From assembly GCA_049966775.1 (NCBI GenBank), contig JBMFTZ010000030.1, positions 1 to 7,190 of the forward strand: a stretch of 7,190 nt of DNA, given 5' to 3'. A program made the position numbers and the translations under genes. Each line of letters starts with the position of its first letter. The stretch's first letter is position 1. The stretch comes from JAKAWW01 sp049966775 (GTDB lineage: Archaea; Micrarchaeota; Micrarchaeia; Micrarchaeales; Micrarchaeaceae). Below the pieces are notes generated by a model. It saw only the letters and a list, made by a program, of their open reading frames with translations. It did no database searches and was not told the origin of the DNA. Positions 1 through 5,158 of this stretch are shown here, in pieces.

Positions 1-69
1 GGCGTTAAAAACAGTGCATATTATTGCTTATTTAATTGAATTGTTGGACAACGCCAAGTGCTGAAAAGT

Positions 70-80
70 ATTAAATATTA
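70..80 (+). promoter_or_regulatory. Possible TATA box of the first gene
   Basis: ATTAAATATTA is an archaeal TATA-like stretch. A start of transcription about 25 bases downstream would fall near 100, giving a short leader before the GTG at 126. No BRE was assigned with confidence, and the whole stretch 1-90 is AT-rich, so this is a weak call. Confidence 0.35.
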
Positions 81-116
81 TGACGTGCAATTATAGTAGC
101 GTGGTATCCGGGGCCG

Positions 117-121
117 GGTGA
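117..121 (+). promoter_or_regulatory. Shine-Dalgarno-like site deciding the GTG start at 126
   Basis: GGTGA matches the core of the archaeal Shine-Dalgarno sequence (GGAGGTGATC) and lies four bases before the GTG at 126. The frame is closed upstream by TGA at 81-83 with no ATG between, and the first in-frame ATG inside the gene is at about 285, so GTG 126 is the best start. Confidence 0.45.
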
Positions 122-125
122 GGGG

Positions 126-806
126 GTGCTTGGCAAGCAGAATGGCTCTATAGTGTATTTGTCTAAAAACGATCGTAATCTTCAATTCTTCCTTTATATA
201 CTGCGCAGGGATGATCCGCATAGCGATCAAGCAGCAAATGATACTGCAGCAATCGCATACGGATCTAAATATGCAGTGCCCGTCATGGTTCAAGAAGCAA
301 AAGCATTGATGGACAAAAACTCCCTCACATGGAACCTTGAAGTGAGGGGCACCTACGAAAATATCGTAAAGGGGTGGCTTCTCTCAAATAGCGTGCCTGC
401 GTTATACGAGCTCGGGCTTGTAGATGGCACCTATGAGCAGCACCCAGATTTTATCCTCGCGGCGCGCGACAAGAGCGGCAAGATTGTGATATGGAACCCG
501 CATTCACGTATCGACAATATAAAGTTCCTGGCCGAGCAGTGGTCCCTCGCATATGCAGGCTTCCACGTGGTGGTGATATACAAGAAGTTTGAGCTGCACG
601 GTGTGGAGCTAGGCACAAAAGGCGGCGCGATTGAATTTATGCGCGTGAATTATCGCCACGCTGCGAGCAGCGCTGTAGAAGCTGCGCTATCGCACAAGTT
701 TTCATCATATAGGGCAATAAGTGCGGATGAATTATTGGAAAGCTTATTTAATATGAGCCGAATCAAGCCGATGTATGGCGACCCCCAGGCCCTTCTCAGA
801 AAGTGA
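126..806 (+). CDS. Unrecognised protein, about 226 aa, possible degenerate PD-(D/E)XK-like fold
   Basis: I do not recognise this protein. It starts at GTG, is mixed alpha/beta in character, and shows no signal peptide or membrane helix. The middle resembles the layout of PD-(D/E)XK nucleases. A helix carries a Glu (TYENIVKGWLL, about residues 76-86). Then comes a strand with Pro-Asp (HPDFIL, 106-111), a turn, and a second strand (IVIWNPH, 120-126). A helix and a further strand follow (FHVVVIYK, 146-153). The second strand has Asn-Pro-His where E-x-K would be expected, so an active nuclease is doubtful. The fold is my inference from strand and helix order only. The gene stands alone, about 115 bases before L30e, which appears to have its own promoter. 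In many archaea the RNA polymerase A'' gene is found upstream of L30e instead. The open frame and even codon use make it a likely real gene. Confidence 0.75.
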   Translation: MLGKQNGSIVYLSKNDRNLQFFLYILRRDDPHSDQAANDTAAIAYGSKYAVPVMVQEAKALMDKNSLTWNLEVRGTYENIVKGWLLSNSVPALYELGLVDGTYEQHPDFILAARDKSGKIVIWNPHSRIDNIKFLAEQWSLAYAGFHVVVIYKKFELHGVELGTKGGAIEFMRVNYRHAASSAVEAALSHKFSSYRAISADELLESLFNMSRIKPMYGDPQALLRK

Positions 807-837
807 TACGGCGCAAAGGCGGTGCCAATAAATAACA

Positions 838-848
838 CTTTTTATACC
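838..848 (+). promoter_or_regulatory. Possible TATA box of L30e
   Basis: CTTTTTATACC contains a good archaeal TATA core (TTTATA) in the gap after the first gene. Transcription would begin near 870, leaving a leader of about 50 bases before ATG 921. The T-run could equally help end transcription of the preceding gene. Confidence 0.4.
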
Positions 849-920
849 TTTCCCTTCATAATAATAATCGCATTTGAGTGCAGAAAGCATAGCAGCATGC
901 TCGCTTTTCGTGTTGATTAG

Positions 921-1241
921 ATGGCAGACCTATCTAGCGGCATACGCCTAGCTGTAGACAGCGGGAAGGTAGCCTTCGGGCTGAAAAGCGTAATAAGCAG
1001 TATCAAGGAAGGCACAGCAAAGCTCATAATAGTATCCTCAAGCAGCAGGAAGAGCGACAGCGAGGACATTAAGCACATTGCCAAAATTGCTGACATGCAC
1101 GTGATAGAGTTTAATGGCGATCCGGTTGCGCTTGGCGCTGTATGCGGCAAGCCTTTTTCCGTCTCAACGCTCTCCATAATAGATCCAGGAAACTCCGACA
1201 TAATAGAAAGCAGTAAAGAAAGCGATAAAGGCATGCAGTGA
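921..1241 (+). CDS. rpl30e: 50S ribosomal protein L30e (eL30)
   Basis: This is L30e, an archaeal/eukaryotic protein of the large ribosomal subunit in the L7Ae/L30e RNA-binding family (kink-turn type fold). The 106-residue length is near the family norm of about 100. Diagnostic stretches are IRLAVDSGKVAFGLKSVI near residues 9-26, KLIIVSSS near 35-42, and CGKPFSVSTLSIIDPGNSDI near 75-94; the last is the classic L30e C-terminal signature. The tail after the signature is short and Ser/Lys-rich. The ATG at 921 is the natural start because the conserved N-terminal helix begins only a few residues later. No strong ribosome binding site is visible. The gene leads the block L30e-S12-S7-EF-2. In many archaea NusA follows L30e directly, but here the next gene is S12, 46 bases downstream. 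Confidence 0.95.
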   Translation: MADLSSGIRLAVDSGKVAFGLKSVISSIKEGTAKLIIVSSSSRKSDSEDIKHIAKIADMHVIEFNGDPVALGAVCGKPFSVSTLSIIDPGNSDIIESSKESDKGMQ

Positions 1242-1250
1242 CCGAACCGT

Positions 1251-1270
1251 TAATAAATATTAAATAAAAA
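1251..1270 (+). promoter_or_regulatory. AT-only stretch before S12, possible internal promoter
   Basis: Twenty consecutive A/T bases separate L30e from S12 and contain TATA-like words (AAATATTAA). A start about 25 bases downstream would fall at or just before the TTG at 1288, giving an almost leaderless S12-S7-EF-2 transcript. A GTGAT at 1280-1284 could also act as a ribosome binding site on a transcript coming from L30e. Which one is used cannot be told from the sequence. Confidence 0.35.
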
Positions 1271-1287
1271 GAATTGCGAGTGATTGA

Positions 1288-1716
1288 TTGCCGAACGGTG
1301 AATTTGCAGCGAGGAAGCTTGTTAGGCAGCGCAAGCATCAGAAGCTGCTAAAAAAATGGCTTAAGAGGAAGATGTTCAACCTAAAGGAAAAGTATGACCC
1401 TATGGGCCCTGTGCCAAGGGCAAGGGCGTTGGTGCTCCAGAAGTTTGCTGTCGGCCAGAAGCAGCCCCACTCCGGGCAGATAAAATGCGTCAAGGTGCAG
1501 CTCATAAAGAACGGCAAGGTTGTCGGGGCTTACGTGCCTGGCGACGGATCCATAGGCTTCATAGATGAGCACGACGAAGTCACTATAGAAGGCCTTGGAG
1601 GCTCGCAGCGTGGTCAGATGGGTAGCATACCGGGCATGAAGTACAAGGTCGTAGAGATTAACGGCGTCAATATGAACCTTATAAGAACGGGCAAGAAAGA
1701 GAAGCCAAAGAGATAA
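1288..1716 (+). CDS. rps12: 30S ribosomal protein S12 (uS12), with altered decoding loop
   Basis: S12 lies at the decoding centre of the small subunit and helps check codon-anticodon pairing. The protein has 142 residues, the usual archaeal length. The TTG start gives MPNGEFAARKL, which matches the archaeal N-terminus almost exactly. Also clear are VQLIKNGKVV (70-79), PGDG (84-87), FIDEHDEV (91-98) and the basic tail GKKEKPKR. Two conserved loops are unusual. Where archaeal and eukaryotic proteins read KQPNSAIRKCVRV, this one reads KQPHSGQIKCVKV (58-70). Pro60 and Ser62 are kept, but the Asn, Ala, Ile and Arg of that segment are changed. Where the family reads G-D-I-P-G, this one has Ser113 (G-S-I-P-G). 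The stop is followed directly by a second in-frame TAG and then S7, so S12 and S7 are co-transcribed. Identity is certain despite these changes. Confidence 0.97.
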   Translation: MPNGEFAARKLVRQRKHQKLLKKWLKRKMFNLKEKYDPMGPVPRARALVLQKFAVGQKQPHSGQIKCVKVQLIKNGKVVGAYVPGDGSIGFIDEHDEVTIEGLGGSQRGQMGSIPGMKYKVVEINGVNMNLIRTGKKEKPKR

Positions 1717-1717
1717 T

Positions 1718-1722
1718 AGGTG
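1718..1722 (+). promoter_or_regulatory. Ribosome binding site of S7, deciding the ATG start
   Basis: AGGTG lies six bases before ATG 1729. A GTG at 1720 in the same frame overlaps this site and would leave no binding site of its own, so ATG 1729 is preferred. Confidence 0.6.
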
Positions 1723-1728
1723 TCACAC

Positions 1729-2475
1729 ATGGAAGATGCGGGCAAAGCAGGCAACGAGCAAGCGGCGCAAGCCGGATCAGCTGCAGTGGCAGCTCAAGCC
1801 GTGCCAAGCCCGGCAGAGAAGCCAAAGAGAAAGGTGGCCAAGCGGCAGGAGAGCACCGCAGAGATGGGCCTTAATGATATACTTCTGTTCAACAAATACA
1901 GCTACGATGTCGAGATCCACGATCCAAGCCTGCGCAATTACATAAATCTCAGAAAGGAGGCGTATCCCAATTCGTACAGGCGCGAGAGCAATGAGGATTT
2001 CTCAAAGGCGCGCGTTAACATAGTAGAGAGGCTAGAAAATGCGCTTATGCGCGGCGGCACCGGCGAAAAGCTGAGCGGTCATGTGATAAGGACGGAAGGC
2101 AGGCTGCAGGGCAAGAAGCTTAAGGTGACAAAGATTATAGAGCAGGCGTTCGACCTTGTGTACAAGCAGACCGGGAGTAATCCGCTGCAGGTGTTCATCG
2201 ACGCCTTGGAATACAGTGCGCCAATAGAGGACACCACGAGGGTCATATACGGAGGCATAACGTCAAACATCGCGGTTGACGTAAGCGCGAGCAGAAGGCT
2301 CGACATCGCGCTTAAGAACATAGCAATGGCCACGATAATAGGTGCATTTTCGAGCAAGCGCACAATAGTTGAGGCGCTTGCGAACGAGCTAATCCTTGCT
2401 TCGAGAAACGACGTGAACAGCTACGCCATAAAGCGCAAGAACGAAGTGGAGAGGATGGCAAGAAGTGCCAAGTAA
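1729..2475 (+). CDS. rps7: 30S ribosomal protein S7 (uS7) with Ala/Lys-rich N-terminal extension
   Basis: S7 is a primary 16S rRNA-binding protein that organises the head of the small subunit and lines the E site. The core starts near residue 46 and is clear: VEIHDPSLRNYINLR, then ARVNIVERLENALMR, the GHVIRTEGRLQGKK loop, TGSNPLQVFIDALEYSAPIEDTTRVIYGG, AVDVSASRRLDIAL, and a C-terminus of the SYAIKRKNEVERMA type. Before the core are about 45 residues rich in Ala, Gln, Lys and Glu, which look disordered; the basic part (KPKRKVAKR) could contact rRNA. Such extensions occur in archaeal S7 but vary in length. The segment after the GGI motif reads TSNIAVDV, where relatives usually have an aromatic-His or similar before VAVD. 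The ATG at 1729 is chosen because of its ribosome binding site; GTG 1720 would add three residues. EF-2 follows after 11 bases. Confidence 0.97.
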   Translation: MEDAGKAGNEQAAQAGSAAVAAQAVPSPAEKPKRKVAKRQESTAEMGLNDILLFNKYSYDVEIHDPSLRNYINLRKEAYPNSYRRESNEDFSKARVNIVERLENALMRGGTGEKLSGHVIRTEGRLQGKKLKVTKIIEQAFDLVYKQTGSNPLQVFIDALEYSAPIEDTTRVIYGGITSNIAVDVSASRRLDIALKNIAMATIIGAFSSKRTIVEALANELILASRNDVNSYAIKRKNEVERMARSAK

Positions 2476-2486
2476 GCGGTGTTCGC

Positions 2487-4688
2487 ATGGTTAGAAAGGA
2501 GTATGTTGTAGAGGAAATATCCAAGCTTATGAGCAATATCGATCAGATACGCAATATAGCAATAATAGCGCATGTGCACCATGGCAAGACAACGCTTACC
2601 GATTCACTGCTTGCCAATGCCGGCATAATATCGAAGGCGGTTGCCGGAGAGGTGCTCTACACCAACTACGAGCCCATAGAGAAGGACCGCAGGCTCACCA
2701 TAAAGTCGGCAAACATCTCGCTGGGTTTCAGTTACCAAAACAAGGAATACATTATAAACCTTATAGACACGCCGGGCCACGTCGATTTTGGTGGCTATGT
2801 AACAAGGTCCATGCGAGCTGTTGACGGCGTAATACTGCTTGTTGATCCAGTTGAAGGTGTGATGCCGCAGACCGAGACAGTGCTTAGGCAGGCGCTCAAG
2901 GAGAAGGCAAAGCCTGTGCTTTTTGTGAACAAGGTGGACAGGCTCATAAATGAGCTCAGGCTCACCCCGGAGCAGACATTCGAGCGCCTCCAGAACCTTA
3001 TCAACGAAGTGAACAAGCTCATCGACCAATATGTGCCGGAAGAGTTCATGAATGCATGGCACGTGAGCGTGGAGAAGGGTAGTGTCGTGTTCGGTTCAGC
3101 GATGGACAAGTGGGCCATATCAATATACTTGATGAAAAAGAATAACGTGAACTTCAAGCAGGTGTTCGAGCTTACCGCAAAAGGCGAGGAAGGCCTCAAG
3201 AAGCTGCAGGAGATAGCACCCATAGACGAAGCCACGCTGTCGATGGTTATAGAGCATCTGCCATCGCCCAAGGAAGCGCAGCAGTACAGAATCCCGCAGA
3301 TATGGCACGGCGACCTCAATTCCCCAGAAGGCAAGGCGATGCTTGCGGTAGATGCCAGCGCCAACGCGAACATTGTGGTGTTCGGCATAACATACGACGA
3401 GCATAGCGGCGAGGTGGCAGTTGGCAGGATATTCTCAGGCACAGCAAAGAAAGGCACCGAGCTCTATGTATCCGGCAGGGCGCAGACCCAAAAGTTGCAG
3501 CAGGTTGGCGTGTATATGGGCCGTGACAGGGTTGCAGTAAACGCAATACCTGCGGGCAACATCGTTGCGCTTGTGGGCTTGAAGGATGTATCTGTCGGCG
3601 ACACGCTTAGCGAGGGCAAGCCCATAGAGCCGTTCATGCAGATCGTGCACTATTCAAAGCCCGTAGTGACAAAAGCCATAGAAGCAAAGGATTCAAGGGA
3701 CACAACGAAGCTCATAGAGGCGCTCAGGGAGCTTTCAAAGCAGGATCCCACAATAAAAATAGAGATCAACCAGGAGACCGGCGAGCATCTCGTGAGTGGC
3801 ATGGGTGAGCTGCACCTTGAGATAATAGAGACAAAGATAAGAGACGAGTTTAATATACCCATAATAACGAGCGAGCCTATTGTGGTGTACCACGAAACCA
3901 TAGAATCGAAGGCGGGCCCGATAGAGGGCAAGACGCCCAACAAGCATTCAAAGTTCTATATAGAAGTGGAGCCGCTTAGTGAATCGGTGCTCAAGGCGCT
4001 TGACGAAGGCGCCATAAGGGAAGGCGCACCAAAGGGTCAGTCTGCCATAGAAGCGCTTGTTGCCGCCGGTTTAGACAGGCAGGTGGCAAAGAGCACAGTG
4101 TACATATCGAACAACTGCATACTTGCGGATGTCACAAAGGGCGTGCAATACATGAACGAGGTAATGGAACTGGTTATTGACGGCTTCACAGAAGCGGTTA
4201 AGGACGGCCCGCTAGCGAGGGAGAAGTGCTCCGGCATACTGGTAAGCATTGTGGATGCAACTATACACGAAGATCCTGTGCACAGGGGGCCCGCGCAGGT
4301 GATACCCGCCATAAGGCGCGGCATCTACGCGGCGATGCTCACAGCTGGCGTGAAGCTTCTAGAGCCAAAGCAGAAATTCACCATAAATATAGCTCCGGAG
4401 TACATGTCAAACGTTATAACCTACCTTCAGAGCAAAAGGGCGGTGGTTGAAAGCATAAACCAGGAGCGCATGCAGGTGGCAATTGTGGCGAAGCTGCCTG
4501 TGTCTGAAGTGATAAAAGGTTTCTCTAACGACTTGCGCGGCCTGACGCAGGGCAGGGCAGTGTGGTACTATGAATTTGCTGGCTATGAAAAGCTGCCCAA
4601 AGAACTGCAGGACAAGATAGTACGGGAGATACGCACAAGGAAGGGTCAGCCTCCTGAGCCGCCTGCTCCAAGCCAGTTCATGGACTGA
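2487..4688 (+). CDS. fusA: Translation elongation factor 2 (aEF-2), P-loop Asp replaced by His
   Basis: EF-2 is the GTPase that moves tRNAs and mRNA through the ribosome after each peptide bond. It has 733 residues, the standard archaeal length. The GTPase motifs are a P-loop AHVHHGKTT (28-36), switch I RRLTIKSA (68-75), DTPGHVDF (94-101) and NKVD (148-151), with GSAMDKWA as the G5 region. Domain II, domain III (SGMGELHLEII) and domains IV/V follow. The domain IV tip DPVHRGPAQVIPAIRR keeps the diphthamide His (residue 599), and the protein ends in the archaeal-style RKGQPPEPP tail. Three changes sit near the nucleotide: His31 for the near-universal P-loop Asp (AHIDHGKT), Arg69 for the usual Gly of RGIT (Cys in eukaryotes), and Tyr104 for the usual acidic residue after DFGG. 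GKT, the switch I Thr and the catalytic His98 are intact, and the full frame is open, so it is probably the working factor. GGTG at 2478-2481 precedes the ATG by five bases. Confidence 0.98.
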   Translation: MVRKEYVVEEISKLMSNIDQIRNIAIIAHVHHGKTTLTDSLLANAGIISKAVAGEVLYTNYEPIEKDRRLTIKSANISLGFSYQNKEYIINLIDTPGHVDFGGYVTRSMRAVDGVILLVDPVEGVMPQTETVLRQALKEKAKPVLFVNKVDRLINELRLTPEQTFERLQNLINEVNKLIDQYVPEEFMNAWHVSVEKGSVVFGSAMDKWAISIYLMKKNNVNFKQVFELTAKGEEGLKKLQEIAPIDEATLSMVIEHLPSPKEAQQYRIPQIWHGDLNSPEGKAMLAVDASANANIVVFGITYDEHSGEVAVGRIFSGTAKKGTELYVSGRAQTQKLQQVGVYMGRDRVAVNAIPAGNIVALVGLKDVSVGDTLSEGKPIEPFMQIVHYSKPVVTKAIEAKDSRDTTKLIEALRELSKQDPTIKIEINQETGEHLVSGMGELHLEIIETKIRDEFNIPIITSEPIVVYHETIESKAGPIEGKTPNKHSKFYIEVEPLSESVLKALDEGAIREGAPKGQSAIEALVAAGLDRQVAKSTVYISNNCILADVTKGVQYMNEVMELVIDGFTEAVKDGPLAREKCSGILVSIVDATIHEDPVHRGPAQVIPAIRRGIYAAMLTAGVKLLEPKQKFTINIAPEYMSNVITYLQSKRAVVESINQERMQVAIVAKLPVSEVIKGFSNDLRGLTQGRAVWYYEFAGYEKLPKELQDKIVREIRTRKGQPPEPPAPSQFMD

Positions 4689-4692
4689 GCAC

Positions 4693-5097
4693 ATGCGATT
4701 CATGGCATGGCATGTTGACTATTTTAAGGCTGTTCCTACCGAGCGCGGCAGATCCAAAATAGCCGAAGATGCAGAGCCCATAAGTACTGGCGCAGCACTG
4801 CTTGTTTTCGAAAGCTTCGAGAAACAGGACGAGCAGCGTGCAGGCATAATAGAGAAGAGTGCCGCTGCCATTTCTGAAATAGCAAGGAGCGTAGGCGCTA
4901 ACACAATAATACTCAACCCATTCGCGCACATGTTTGGCGAGCTTTCAAGTCCAGAATTCGCGCAAAGCGCAACATCAAGCCTGGCAAGCGAGCTCTCAAA
5001 GGGCTTTGATGTGAAGAGGCTCGCGTTTGGATGGTTTTACGAAATAGAGCTCAAGGCAAAGGGGCACAAGCTTGCACGGCAGTCAAGAATTGTGTAG
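4693..5097 (+). CDS. Stand-alone archaeal ThrRS editing domain (ThrRS-ed type)
   Basis: This matches the N-terminal editing domain of archaeal threonyl-tRNA synthetase, a D-aminoacyl-tRNA-deacylase-like fold that hydrolyses Ser wrongly attached to tRNA-Thr. Family marks are the N-terminal strand with H7-x-D9-Y10, EPIS (28-31), NPFAHMFGELSSP (75-87), FGW (112-114) and KGHKLARQSR (123-132; family KGHPLAELSR). The 134 residues end exactly where the domain ends, and no catalytic or anticodon-binding part follows. Split editing and catalytic genes are known in some Crenarchaeota, so a separate catalytic protein is expected elsewhere. His79 of PFAH is kept. The family's catalytic Lys in FGWYK (Lys121 in Pyrococcus abyssi, from memory) aligns with Tyr116 (FGWFY), so editing may be impaired or work differently. 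The ATG lies four bases after the EF-2 stop with no clear ribosome binding site, suggesting coupling to EF-2 translation. It could also have become a trans-acting deacylase. Confidence 0.85.
   Translation: MRFMAWHVDYFKAVPTERGRSKIAEDAEPISTGAALLVFESFEKQDEQRAGIIEKSAAAISEIARSVGANTIILNPFAHMFGELSSPEFAQSATSSLASELSKGFDVKRLAFGWFYEIELKAKGHKLARQSRIV
5048..5097 (+). repeat. Direct repeat, source copy (3' end of the ThrRS editing gene)
   Basis: These 50 bases encode the last residues (ELKAKGHKLARQSRIV and stop) and recur at 6037-6085 with three mismatches and one missing base; the first 29 bases are identical. Because they encode a conserved family motif here, this is the original copy. It marks the left edge of the duplicated segment. 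Confidence 0.9.
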
Positions 5098-5107
5098 TCT
5101 TAACAGA

Positions 5108-5122
5108 ACAAAATAAAAATAC
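5108..5122 (+). promoter_or_regulatory. Possible TATA box of the first transporter
   Basis: An A-rich, TATA-like stretch (ACAAAATAAAAATAC) lies in the 61-base gap between the editing gene and the transporter. Transcription would start near 5140, about 18 bases before the ATG. The transporter therefore probably has its own promoter instead of depending on the EF-2 transcript. Confidence 0.35.
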
Positions 5123-5158
5123 CGCGTTAGTAATATCAAGCAGGTCCACGGTAATCCC

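Noticed and set aside
1..56. Inverted repeat GGCGTT ... AACGCC
   Set aside because: Six-base arms separated by 44 bases at the very edge of the window are easily expected by chance.
2..64. Open frame ending in TGA that could be the 3' end of an upstream gene (ALKTVHIIAYLIELLDNAKC)
   Set aside because: Only 20 codons, no family recognised, in AT-rich sequence; it reads like a plausible protein end but cannot be supported from this window.
1720..1728. GTG 1720 as the start of S7
   Set aside because: It overlaps the ribosome binding site AGGTG used by ATG 1729, and the extra residues match nothing conserved.
2604..3062. Minus-strand open frame of 152 codons inside EF-2
   Set aside because: A shadow of the strong codon bias of EF-2; no family resemblance.
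2795..3457. Long open frame of 220 codons on the minus strand
   Set aside because: It lies wholly inside EF-2, which is certain on the + strand, and its product is Ser-rich without a recognisable motif.
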